From Albirhodobacter sp042466415 (lineage in GTDB: Bacteria; Pseudomonadota; Alphaproteobacteria; Rhodobacterales; Rhodobacteraceae), in the NCBI RefSeq assembly GCF_042466415.1, contig NZ_JAXHCH010000002.1:2666001-2730000 (forward strand): 64,000 nt of DNA, given 5' to 3'. Below the pieces are notes generated by a model. It searched no databases and had not been told where the DNA came from. It was given only the letters and a program-made list of their open reading frames with translations. The translations under genes were made by a program, and so were the position numbers. Shown here piece after piece: positions 16,361 to 23,666 of this stretch (the first letter of the stretch is position 1; each line of letters starts with the position of its first letter).

Positions 16361-17170
16361 TTAGAAGTTCACTTCGACATTCGGCAGATCAAGCTCGCGC
16401 ATAAGGTCGCGCAATTCTTGACGTGCGGCAACGTTCGAGATGTTCAAGCTCTCAACGCCGACATCTTTCAGGTCCAGCAAGGTCAACCCGCGTGGAAACA
16501 GTTCGCGGAAGATAACGCGTTCAGAAAACCCAGGTGCCACGCGGAAACCGATGCGCTTGGAGAGCTGCTCCAAAGCCGCCCCGACCTTCTTTTTGTTGTG
16601 CATCTGCTGTGCGCCCAGACGATTGCGCAGCACAATCCAATCGATTGGCTTGAGGCCCGCTTTCGCCCGCAGCTGTCGCGCGGCCCAAACCATCTCGGAG
16701 TAGATGGACGGGCCAACCACTTTCGACGTTTCAGGATCAATCCGCGCAAGAAGATCGAAGTCGATGAAACTGTCGTTGAGCGGCGTCACGAGCGTATCGG
16801 CGAGCGAATGGGCGACCTGGCTCAACCGTGTATGCGAGCCGGGGCAGTCGATGATGATGAAATCGGAAATCGGTTCCAGCTCTGCGACGGCGGTTGAAAT
16901 CCGCTGGTCGTAAGGGTTTTCTCCGGGCTCGAGCGCGGCCGGATCGGCCTCGGGCAAGATGCGGTAATCGGGCACCGGAAGATCGAGCCCCTCACGAGCC
17001 ATGAAAGCGAGACGGTTCTCGATATAGCGGCCAAAGCTGCGCTGACGCAGATCAAGATCCAATGCGCCGACACGGTATCCCATCCGTGCAAGTGCCGTGG
17101 CCACGTGCATCGAGGTGGTCGATTTTCCCGAGCCACCCTTTTCATTGCCGACAACGATGATATGCGCCAC
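16361..17170 (-). CDS. mipZ: MipZ-like ParA-family ATPase for division-site placement
   Basis: Deviant-Walker ATPase of 269 residues that forms gradients from ParB at the poles and blocks FtsZ assembly away from midcell. It reads VGNEKGGSGKSTTSMHVA (deviant Walker A with the signature lysine), ALDLDLRQRSFGRYIENR (characteristic of MipZ rather than ParA), and FIIIDCPGSHTRLS (Walker B). A GTG at 17170 with GAGGGA six bases upstream gives the conserved N-terminus (V/M)AHIIVVGNEK; the upstream ATG at 17209 adds 13 poorly conserved residues. It is monocistronic between two terminators. Confidence 0.92.
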   Translation of the reverse strand: MAHIIVVGNEKGGSGKSTTSMHVATALARMGYRVGALDLDLRQRSFGRYIENRLAFMAREGLDLPVPDYRILPEADPAALEPGENPYDQRISTAVAELEPISDFIIIDCPGSHTRLSQVAHSLADTLVTPLNDSFIDFDLLARIDPETSKVVGPSIYSEMVWAARQLRAKAGLKPIDWIVLRNRLGAQQMHNKKKVGAALEQLSKRIGFRVAPGFSERVIFRELFPRGLTLLDLKDVGVESLNISNVAARQELRDLMRELDLPNVEVNF

Positions 17171-17349
17171 GTTTTTCCCTCGATCAGTTCTGCTGCGATC
17201 CGTTTGCATGTGCGCCTCTTTACGGGCGCAGGCGGACTATAGGATGCTCGGGCTACCGAAGGAAGCGCGTGCGCGCAAGAGGGCGCATTTTGGTGGCGTG
17301 TTTTTCAAGGCGGGTCGCGTCATCTCGTGCCGTAAGATAACGGCGTGGC

Positions 17350-17380
17350 AAAAGAAAAGGCCCGCCAAATGGGCGGGCCT
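17350..17380 (-). terminator. Rho-independent terminator of the rpsP-rpmE block
   Basis: AGGCCCGCC and GGCGGGCCT form a nine-base-pair stem with a five-base loop. On the minus strand the stem is followed by TTTTCTTTT. It lies 23 bases beyond the rpmE stop. Confidence 0.92.
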
Positions 17381-17402
17381 CTCATATTTGCGCAAGTGAG
17401 AC

Positions 17403-17624
17403 TTAGAAGCCCAGACCTGCGTATTTGTTTTTGAACTTCGACACGCGGCCGCCGGTGTCCATGAGGCGCGATGCGCCACCGTTCCATGCAGGGTGTGCAA
17501 GCGGGTCGATTTCGAGCGACATCTGGTCGCCGTCTTTGCCCCAAGTCGAGCGCACCTGATAGGTGGAGCCGTCGGTCATCTTCACAGTGATGAAGTGGTA
17601 ATCGGGATGGATATCCGCACGCAT
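17403..17624 (-). CDS. rpmE: 50S ribosomal protein L31
   Basis: Large-subunit protein of 73 residues, usual length for L31 (MRADIHPDYH, ending KFKNKYAGLGF). It lacks the CxxC pair of zinc-binding L31, so it is the zinc-independent form usual in this order. It is 11 bases downstream of rplS and ends before a strong terminator. Confidence 0.96.
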   Translation of the reverse strand: MRADIHPDYHFITVKMTDGSTYQVRSTWGKDGDQMSLEIDPLAHPAWNGGASRLMDTGGRVSKFKNKYAGLGF

Positions 17625-17635
17625 AGGACCGCTCC

Positions 17636-18007
17636 TTAGGCTTTGGGTTTGTAGTTGGTGACTTCGGCAATACGTGCCGACTTACCGCGACGTGTGCGCA
17701 GGTAGTACAGCTTCGCACGACGGACACGGCCACGACGCACAACTTCGATCGAATCGATGTTGGTCGAGTAGAGCGGGAACACACGTTCCACGCCTTCGCC
17801 GAAGGAGATTTTACGCACGGTGATCGACGCCGCGATCGTCGCGCCGCCTTTACGTGCGATGCAAACGCCTTCGTACATCTGGACGCGCGAGCGGGTGCCC
17901 TCGGTCACTTTATAGCCGATGCGAACAGTGTCGCCGGCCTTGAAATCCGGAATAGTCTTGCCGAGAGCGGCGATTTGCTCCGCCTCGATCTGCGCGATCA
18001 GGTTCAT
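17636..18007 (-). CDS. rplS: 50S ribosomal protein L19
   Basis: Large-subunit protein at the 30S-50S interface, 123 residues. Conserved segments are FKAGDTVRIGYKVTEG, RVQMYEGVCIARKGGG-like QMYEGVCIARKGG, and VERVFPLYSTNIDSIEVVR. The GNN-type order rpsP-rimM-trmD-rplS is preserved here, with rpmE appended. The start has AAAGGACTT upstream. Confidence 0.97.
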   Translation of the reverse strand: MNLIAQIEAEQIAALGKTIPDFKAGDTVRIGYKVTEGTRSRVQMYEGVCIARKGGATIAASITVRKISFGEGVERVFPLYSTNIDSIEVVRRGRVRRAKLYYLRTRRGKSARIAEVTNYKPKA

Positions 18008-18056
18008 CGCTAAGTCCTTTCAAATGCTCACGGTTTTTCCCGTGAAGTGAAACGCC

Positions 18057-18986
18057 TCAGAGCTCTCGGTCTTCATTCGGGTCCCTGTTGTGATCTTCAC
18101 ACCAAGCCCGCCAGAGATCAGGTCGTCGTTCTTTTGTTAGCCTTTCGGCCATGCTCCGTCGCCAGTCGGCTATTTTCGCGTGATGTCCGGATTGAAGCGT
18201 TTCCGGTATCGCGCGGCCTTCCCAGAGAGCGGGTTTCGTATATTGGGGATGCTCCAGAAGCCCGTGAGAGAAGGATTCCTCCTCCGTGGACGCCTGATTC
18301 CCAAGCACGCGGGGTATAAGGCGAACTGTCGCGTCGATCAAGACCTGAGCTGCAATCTCGCCGCCAGTAAGGACAAAATCTCCAATTGAGACCTCCTCCA
18401 CCCCGAAATGTTCCAACGCGCGCTCGTCCACGCCCTCAAAACGGCCACACAGGATCGTCATCCCTTCGGCGCTGGAGTAGCGCTGCGCCATCGCTTGCGT
18501 CAGGGGTTTGCCGCGCGGCGACATGTAAATCACGGGCCAACGCGCGCGATCTTTCGGGGTGCCGATGCGTGCGTGATCAAGCGCCGCGCCAACAACATCC
18601 GCGCGCAACACCATCCCCGCACCGCCGCCAGCGGGCGTGTCGTCGACGTTGCGATGCTTGCCGATCCCGAACGGGCGGAGGTCGATCGTTTCAAGCGCCC
18701 ATAACCCGTCTGAAAGGGCCTTACCAGTGAGCGAGAGGCCCAAAACACCCGGGAATGCATCGGGAAACAACGTCACGATTTTCGCCGTCCAAGTGTCAGC
18801 CAGTTTGGGGGCCTCGGCCATCAGATCACGTGGCTTGAGGGAGGCCGATGCCGAAAGCCGGCCATGCGATTTGAGCCCGCCCAAGCGCGGCGTGGCCTGT
18901 TCGATGATCTCGCTTGTGGTCATCTTCTGGCTGCCTGAGGAGGGCACGCCGCGCGGCGCGTCTGGCGCGCGCTCGTCACCGCTCAT
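18057..18986 (-). CDS. trmD: tRNA (guanine-N1-)-methyltransferase
   Basis: SPOUT-class enzyme methylating G37 of tRNAs to prevent frameshifting. Conserved parts are IVTLFPDAFPGVLG at the start of the catalytic domain, PAGGGAGMVLRADV, MTILCGRFEGVDERAL and VSIGDFVLTGGE for the knotted SAM site, and a C-terminal PDLWRAWC domain. At 309 residues it is longer than the usual 240-260. The start at 18986 overlaps the rimM stop by 4 bases and gives about 65 residues ahead of the catalytic domain. An internal Met (MAEAPKLADTW) is an alternative start. Confidence 0.95.
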   Translation of the reverse strand: MSGDERAPDAPRGVPSSGSQKMTTSEIIEQATPRLGGLKSHGRLSASASLKPRDLMAEAPKLADTWTAKIVTLFPDAFPGVLGLSLTGKALSDGLWALETIDLRPFGIGKHRNVDDTPAGGGAGMVLRADVVGAALDHARIGTPKDRARWPVIYMSPRGKPLTQAMAQRYSSAEGMTILCGRFEGVDERALEHFGVEEVSIGDFVLTGGEIAAQVLIDATVRLIPRVLGNQASTEEESFSHGLLEHPQYTKPALWEGRAIPETLQSGHHAKIADWRRSMAERLTKERRPDLWRAWCEDHNRDPNEDREL

Positions 18987-19483
18987 ACGAGGTCTTCCGG
19001 CGGGTCAACGACGATGCGTCCCGCCGTCAGGTCCACCGTCGGGACCGCCTCGCGGGTGAAGGGCAAAAGCAGCGCCGAGGTGCCGACGATCTCGATGATG
19101 TCACCCGCCCCGTGGTTATGCACCGCGCGCACCCGTCCCAAAATCGCGCCGCCCGTATCGACAGCTTCCAGCCCGATTAAATCGGCGTGGTAAAATTCAT
19201 CATCCGGAAGGCTTGGCAGCTTATCTCGGTCCACCCAAAGCGTGAGCCCTTTGAGGAGATCCGCCTCTTCCTTCGTCGTCACGCCTGTCATGCGCACGCC
19301 GATCCCTCCGGCCATCTGGCGGGCGGGCTGGATCGTGAAGCTGCGTGACCCATCCTCGGACCACAGCGGCTGATAATCGAAAATATCCTCGGGAGTGGAG
19401 CAAAAGCTCTTGAGGCGCACATCACCTTTCACGCCAAAAGCGCCTGCGATGGCGCCGACGCAGGTCCGGTCCGGTTTGGTCAT
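18983..19483 (-). CDS. rimM: 16S rRNA processing protein RimM
   Basis: Assembly factor for the 30S head, 166 residues. The N-terminal segment CVGAIAGAFGVKGDVRLKSF and the PRC-barrel part DEFYHADLIGLEAVD, with GRVRAVHNHGAGDIIEI, are diagnostic. The start at 19483 (MTKPDRT) has AAGGGA upstream; an ATG at 19501 adds six residues without a better site. It overlaps trmD by 4 bases and sits 120 bases from rpsP, with a hairpin between. Confidence 0.95.
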   Translation of the reverse strand: MTKPDRTCVGAIAGAFGVKGDVRLKSFCSTPEDIFDYQPLWSEDGSRSFTIQPARQMAGGIGVRMTGVTTKEEADLLKGLTLWVDRDKLPSLPDDEFYHADLIGLEAVDTGGAILGRVRAVHNHGAGDIIEIVGTSALLLPFTREAVPTVDLTAGRIVVDPPEDLV

Positions 19484-19543
19484 ACTGCGATCCCTTAACA
19501 CGGCCCGAGCGGAATGCTGTTGCGGGCCAATAGATGTGGCAAA

Positions 19544-19565
19544 GTCCGGACGCGAACGTCCGGAC
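19544..19565. terminator. Hairpin between rpsP and rimM (attenuator or partial terminator)
   Basis: GTCCGGAC repeats as its own reverse complement around a 6-base centre, with an extra G-C pair. On the minus strand it is followed only by TTTG, so it may lower rather than stop expression of rimM and the genes after it. Ribosomal protein S16 is usually needed in greater amount than RimM. Confidence 0.5.
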
Positions 19566-19603
19566 CTCTTATCATAGCAATGAGGTTACACCTCAAGCGA
19601 GGA

Positions 19604-19957
19604 TTATTCCTCAGCCGGTGCAGCCGCTTTTGCAGCTTTCTCAGCAGCGCGTTTGGTCGCTTTCGCGCCTGGAACGGCTTTCTTCATGTTCTTGCGCTCT
19701 GCCTTTGGTGCGAGGCCAGCAGCTTCCAAGAAACGTGCAACGCGGTCGGTCGGCTGTGCGCCTTTTGCGATCCAGTACTGAACGCGCTCGACGTCCATTT
19801 TCACACGATCTTCGCTGTCTTTTGCGAGGAGTGGGTTATATGTGCCGAGCTTTTCCAAGAAGCGGCCATCGCGTGGCATACGCGAGTCGGTTGCAACGAT
19901 TGCGTAGTGCGGGCGCTTTTTAGAACCACCACGGGCGAGACGGATTTTCATGGACAT
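19604..19957 (-). CDS. rpsP: 30S ribosomal protein S16
   Basis: Small-subunit protein of 117 residues. The core MKIRLARGGSKKRPHYAIV and DSRMPRDGRFLEKLGTYNP is standard. A lysine/alanine-rich tail of about 30 residues (KAERKNMKK, ending APAEE) is typical of alphaproteobacterial S16. AGGAG precedes the first ATG; the second ATG two codons later is also possible. It heads the rpsP-rimM-trmD-rplS-rpmE block. Confidence 0.97.
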   Translation of the reverse strand: MSMKIRLARGGSKKRPHYAIVATDSRMPRDGRFLEKLGTYNPLLAKDSEDRVKMDVERVQYWIAKGAQPTDRVARFLEAAGLAPKAERKNMKKAVPGAKATKRAAEKAAKAAAPAEE

Positions 19958-20016
19958 TGTAAGTTCTCCTAGTTTGGTCTGAAGCAGGGCAGGGCCCCGC
20001 GAATAGTGTCTTCGGG

Positions 20017-20313
20017 TTATTTCTGGAATTGTTCGTGATGCCGGATGACTTCCGAGATTACGAAATTAAGAAATTTCTTTGCGAAGGTTGGGTCGAGCCC
20101 AGCCTCCTGCGCCATACGTTCCAACCGTGCGATTTGGGTCGCTTCACGGTTTGGATCGGACGGGGGCAGATCGTGTTCGGCTTTGAGTTTACCGACAGCC
20201 TGAGTTTGCGAAAAACGCTCGGCCAATGTGTAGACGAGAATGGCATCGAGACGGTCGATGCTGTCGCGGTGTTCTTTAAGCAGCGCTGCGGCGCGGGAAG
20301 TTGGATCAGCCAT
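20017..20313 (-). CDS. Chorismate mutase (AroQ class)
   Basis: All-helical chorismate mutase of 98 residues converting chorismate to prephenate for phenylalanine and tyrosine synthesis. The pattern HRDSIDRLDAILVYTLAERF followed by VGKLKAEHDLPPSDPNRE and FLNFVISEVIRHHEQFQ fits the monofunctional AroQ fold, with the conserved Arg and Lys positions. It is 6 bases downstream of ffh and 59 bases from rpsP in the same direction, the usual arrangement in this order. Confidence 0.92.
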   Translation of the reverse strand: MADPTSRAAALLKEHRDSIDRLDAILVYTLAERFSQTQAVGKLKAEHDLPPSDPNREATQIARLERMAQEAGLDPTFAKKFLNFVISEVIRHHEQFQK

Positions 20314-20319
20314 GATGCC

Positions 20320-21825
20320 TCACTTCTTCTTGCCAAAGCCGCCAAGGCCACCAAGCCCTGAGAGCCCGCCCATGCCGCCCAAGCCAGGCAGTTTGCCCAT
20401 GCCGGACATCTGGCCCAATTGCTTTGCGGCGGCTTCCATTTTCGCGGGGTCCATTTCGCCAGCGGCTGGCAACCCGCCGCCTTTGCCCTGCATCGCGGCC
20501 ATCGCCTGCTTGAGCATCCCGCCCTTACCCATCTTGCCGATTTTCTTCATCGTATCGGCCATTTGGCGGTGCATTTTCAAAAGACGGTTGAGTTCGGACA
20601 CTTCCAAACCTGCGCCCGCAGCAATCCGCTTTTTACGGCTCGCTTGCAAAAGCTCCGGACGGGCGCGTTCCTTTTTGGTCATCGACTGAATAAGCGCGAT
20701 CTGGCGGCGCACAGACTGATCGTTGAAACCGGCTTCTTCGGCCTGCTTGGCCATCTTGCCCATGCCCGGCATCATCCCCATGACACCCTGCATGCCGCCC
20801 ATCTTTTGCATCTGCTCGAGCTGGGATTTCATGTCGTTCATGTTGAAGAGGCCCTTTTGGAACCGCTTCATCATCCGCTCGGCCTGCTCGGCCTCGAAGG
20901 TCTCTTGCGCCTTCTCGACGAGGGCTACGATATCGCCCATGCCAAGGATACGGCCTGCGACGCGCTGCGCTTCGAAGGTCTCGAGCGCATCCATCTTCTC
21001 ACCGAGGCCGACGAAACGGATCGGCTTGCCGGTAATCGCGCGCATGGATAGCGCCGCGCCGCCGCGCCCGTCACCGTCCATCCGGGTCAGGACAACGCCG
21101 GAAATCCCGACTTTGCCGTCGAACTCGGTCGCGACATTTACCGCGTCCTGACCGGTGAGGCCGTCGACCACGAGCAACGTCTCGCGTGGATTTGCAACGT
21201 CCCGAACCTGCTGGACTTCGTCCATGAGAACTTCGTCGATATGCAGGCGCCCTGCGGTATCGAGCAGGTAAATATCATAGCCGCCCAAACTCGCCTGTTG
21301 CTTGGCGCGCTTGGCAATTTGAACCGCGCTTTCGCCTTTGACGATCGGCAGCGTGTCGACGCCGATCTGGCCACCCAAAATCGCCAATTGCTCCATCGCG
21401 GCAGGGCGCTGGGTGTCGAGCGACGCCATCAGCACACGCTTGCCGTCGCGCTCTTTAAAGCGGCGAGCGAGCTTCGCGGTTGTCGTCGTCTTACCCGAGC
21501 CTTGCAGGCCGACCATCAAGATCGGCGCGGGCGGATTGTCGACCTTCATCGGGTCTTCGTCGCCGCCAAGAACCGCGATCAGCTCGTCATGCACGATCTT
21601 GACGACCTGTTGACCGGGCGTGATGGATTTGGTGACGGCGGCGCCGGTCGCTTTTGCCTCAACGGCTTTGATGAAGCTGCGCGCGACAGGAAGCGACACA
21701 TCCGCCTCGAGCAACGCAACGCGCACTTCCCGCAGCGCGGCCTGAACGTCAGCTTCCGACAGCGCGCCCTGTTTGGTCAGGCGTTCAAAAACACCGCCAA
21801 GGCGTTCTGAAAGGTTCTCGAACAT
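20320..21825 (-). CDS. ffh: Signal recognition particle protein Ffh
   Basis: SRP54 GTPase of 501 residues that binds 4.5S RNA and signal sequences to target membrane proteins. It has the N-domain (MFENLSERLGGVFERL), the G-domain with GLQGSGKTTTTAKLA, DTAGRLHID and TRMDGDGRGGAAL, then a methionine-rich M-domain. A Gly/Leu-rich tail (LGGMGGLSGLGGLGGFGKKK) follows. The start at 21825 has GGAGG at the ideal distance. The RNA partner gene is not visible in the window. Confidence 0.97.
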   Translation of the reverse strand: MFENLSERLGGVFERLTKQGALSEADVQAALREVRVALLEADVSLPVARSFIKAVEAKATGAAVTKSITPGQQVVKIVHDELIAVLGGDEDPMKVDNPPAPILMVGLQGSGKTTTTAKLARRFKERDGKRVLMASLDTQRPAAMEQLAILGGQIGVDTLPIVKGESAVQIAKRAKQQASLGGYDIYLLDTAGRLHIDEVLMDEVQQVRDVANPRETLLVVDGLTGQDAVNVATEFDGKVGISGVVLTRMDGDGRGGAALSMRAITGKPIRFVGLGEKMDALETFEAQRVAGRILGMGDIVALVEKAQETFEAEQAERMMKRFQKGLFNMNDMKSQLEQMQKMGGMQGVMGMMPGMGKMAKQAEEAGFNDQSVRRQIALIQSMTKKERARPELLQASRKKRIAAGAGLEVSELNRLLKMHRQMADTMKKIGKMGKGGMLKQAMAAMQGKGGGLPAAGEMDPAKMEAAAKQLGQMSGMGKLPGLGGMGGLSGLGGLGGFGKKK

Positions 21826-21974
21826 ATCGGGCCTCCAGAGGCGAACCGGATCTCCGGCGTTGAATGTGTCAGCAGTGCCGACGCGAAAAGATGGCTGGAT
21901 GGACCAGCGCAAACGAAATTTGCACCAGTGGGCGCAACGCGCTGACTGGTGGCGATCCCTGCGTCATGCGGGGA

Positions 21975-21995
21975 CCGAAGGCATTAGACCTTCGG
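21975..21995. other. Perfect 7-bp hairpin upstream of ffh
   Basis: CCGAAGG and CCTTCGG flank a 7-base loop in the 251-base gap between ffh and azoR. No T-run follows, and it is 150 bases from the ffh start. It could be a leader structure or part of the azoR terminator region; function unknown. Confidence 0.45.
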
Positions 21996-22015
21996 GAATC
22001 TGGCGTTGTTTACGC

Positions 22016-22050
22016 AAAAAGCGCCAAGGTGTCAACCAAGGCGCCTTTTA
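22016..22050 (-). terminator. Probable terminator of azoR
   Basis: GCGCC pairs with GGCGC and an inner GGT with ACC, separated by a 2x2 internal loop. On the minus strand the structure ends in TTTTTGCG. It lies 27 bases beyond the azoreductase stop. Confidence 0.7.
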
Positions 22051-22076
22051 TTCTTATGCCAAGCGGTGAGATTGGC

Positions 22077-22649
22077 TTACGCCGCCAAGCGCGCAATTTG
22101 CGCGTCCGCGCGGGCGATGGCTTCTTCTTCACCCTGCGCCACACCTTCGGCCGCGATAAAGGTCACATCCGTCAGGCCGATGAAGGAGAGCACCTGCGTG
22201 AGATAGGTTGTCGCCATATCCACAGCAGACCCCAGCGGTACGCCGCCCGACGCATAGGCTATGATGACGCGCTTGGGTGTGATCAAGCCTTTCGGTCCGG
22301 TTTCGGAATAGGCGAAGGTCTCGCCCACGCGACAGATCTGATCGATCCAAGCCTTAAGTGGCCCCGTCACGCCGAAATTATAGACAGGCGCACCAATAAC
22401 AAGCACATCCGCCGCCTTAATTTCCGTGATGAGCGCGTCTGACAGCGCGAGGGTTTCCTTCTGAGCCTCGCTGCGATCGGCTTTGGGCGTGTAAGCGGCG
22501 CCGATCCACGCACCGTCAATCAGGGGAATCGTGGTTGCGTCACGCAACGTTACGTCTCCGCCGAGATGAGCGACCACTTTATCGGTAAGCTTGCGCGTTA
22601 CCGACATTGGGCCTTTAATCGAGCTATCAATTCGAAGAATTTTTGTCAT
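22077..22649 (-). CDS. azoR: FMN-dependent NADH-azoreductase / quinone reductase
   Basis: Flavodoxin-fold reductase of 190 residues that reduces quinones and azo compounds by two electrons, giving protection against thiol and quinone stress. Typical parts are KILRIDSSIKGPMSVTRKL for phosphate binding, VLVIGAPVYNFGVTGPLKAW for FMN, and IAYASGGVPLGSAVD near the active site. The start at 22649 has GAAAG upstream. It is transcribed divergently from a LysR-type regulator 107 bases away, the usual layout for such reductases. Confidence 0.93.
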   Translation of the reverse strand: MTKILRIDSSIKGPMSVTRKLTDKVVAHLGGDVTLRDATTIPLIDGAWIGAAYTPKADRSEAQKETLALSDALITEIKAADVLVIGAPVYNFGVTGPLKAWIDQICRVGETFAYSETGPKGLITPKRVIIAYASGGVPLGSAVDMATTYLTQVLSFIGLTDVTFIAAEGVAQGEEEAIARADAQIARLAA

Positions 22650-22670
22650 GTCTGGTTCTTTCAGGTGAGT

Positions 22671-22683
22671 GCAATCGTATTGC
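22671..22683. promoter_or_regulatory. Inverted repeat in the azoR-lysR divergent promoter, candidate LysR site
   Basis: GCAAT, a 3-base centre, then ATTGC, a perfect 13-base dyad 22 bases upstream of azoR. LysR proteins bind short dyads of the ATN-rich T-N11-A type between divergent genes. A further half-site ATTGC follows at about 22698. Confidence 0.4.
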
Positions 22684-22756
22684 GGCCCAAAATCGCTATT
22701 GCATAGACAAACACAACGCCCATAATCGCACGAAATTTGTTCACAGGTGCACAGTG

Positions 22757-23653
22757 ATGGGCTTTGAAAATTGGGATGAGATTCGCACGGCGTTTCAAGT
22801 TGCGCGGGTGGGGACAGTTTCGGGCGCGGCGGAGGTTTTGGGGGTTCACCATGCAACCGTCATTCGGCACATCGATGCCCTCGAGTTGCGGCTGAGCGCC
22901 AAGCTGTTCCAGCGACACCCGCGCGGCTACACGCCAACCGAGGCCGGTCGCTATCTGCTTGCGGTTGGGCAGGCCACAGAAGACCAGTTCGCCCAGCTCT
23001 CCGCGCGGATCGCAGGCGCCGGTGAGGAAGTGTCGGGCGATTTGATCGTGACGTCCCTGCCGATGCTATCGGACATCGTGACCCCCGCCATGCAAAATCT
23101 CGCGGTGGAACATCCCGGCCTTATCTTGCGCTATATTACCGATTTGCGGGTCTTCCGTTTGGAATACGGTGAGGCGCATGTTGCCATCCGGGCGGGGAAC
23201 CGTCCGACGGAGCCCGATAACGTCGTGCAGCCGTTCATCGAGCGCCGTGTGGCGATGTATGCATCGGCCGAATATATCGACCGTAACGGGATGCCAAAGA
23301 GCGAGGCGGATCTCCAAAATCACCGCTTCGTCGGTGCGGAGAATGTCGAGACGCGCGCGCCGTGGGTCCGATGGTTGTTGGAGAGGGTGTCCGCGGAACG
23401 GATTGTGTTTCGGACGAACGAGTTCGAGGCGCAGGTCGCGGCCATTGCAGGGGGCATCGGCCTTGGTTTCCTACCGATGCTCGGCGGATATTCCCGCGAG
23501 GGCTTCATTGAGGTGATGGCCCCGAAGCCGGAATGGTCCTTCCCGTTGTGGTTGGTCACCCATGTGGATTTGCACCGCACGCCGAAAGTTCAGGCGGCGC
23601 TGACCGTTTTGAAAAACGCCGCCGCGAGCGGAATTGAGGCGCACCGCAGCTAA
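22757..23653 (+). CDS. LysR-type transcriptional regulator
   Basis: Regulator of 298 residues. The winged helix-turn-helix is at residues 5-65 (FQVARVGTVSGAAEVLGVHH, then ATVIRHIDALELRLSAKLF and PTEAGRYLL). An effector-binding domain follows with AAIAGGIGLGFLPMLGGYS near the end. The ATG at 22757 gives the normal LysR start; a longer frame upstream is unlikely. It is divergent from azoR, which it probably controls in response to a quinone or electrophile (inference). It is convergent with ecm, 13 bases apart. Confidence 0.93.
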   Translation: MGFENWDEIRTAFQVARVGTVSGAAEVLGVHHATVIRHIDALELRLSAKLFQRHPRGYTPTEAGRYLLAVGQATEDQFAQLSARIAGAGEEVSGDLIVTSLPMLSDIVTPAMQNLAVEHPGLILRYITDLRVFRLEYGEAHVAIRAGNRPTEPDNVVQPFIERRVAMYASAEYIDRNGMPKSEADLQNHRFVGAENVETRAPWVRWLLERVSAERIVFRTNEFEAQVAAIAGGIGLGFLPMLGGYSREGFIEVMAPKPEWSFPLWLVTHVDLHRTPKVQAALTVLKNAAASGIEAHRS

Positions 23654-23666
23654 GGGCGCGCCACGT

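Noticed and set aside
21826..22076. 4.5S SRP RNA gene beside ffh
   Set aside because: The conserved GGAAG...GCAGCC-type apical sequence is absent; only an isolated hairpin and a terminator are present.
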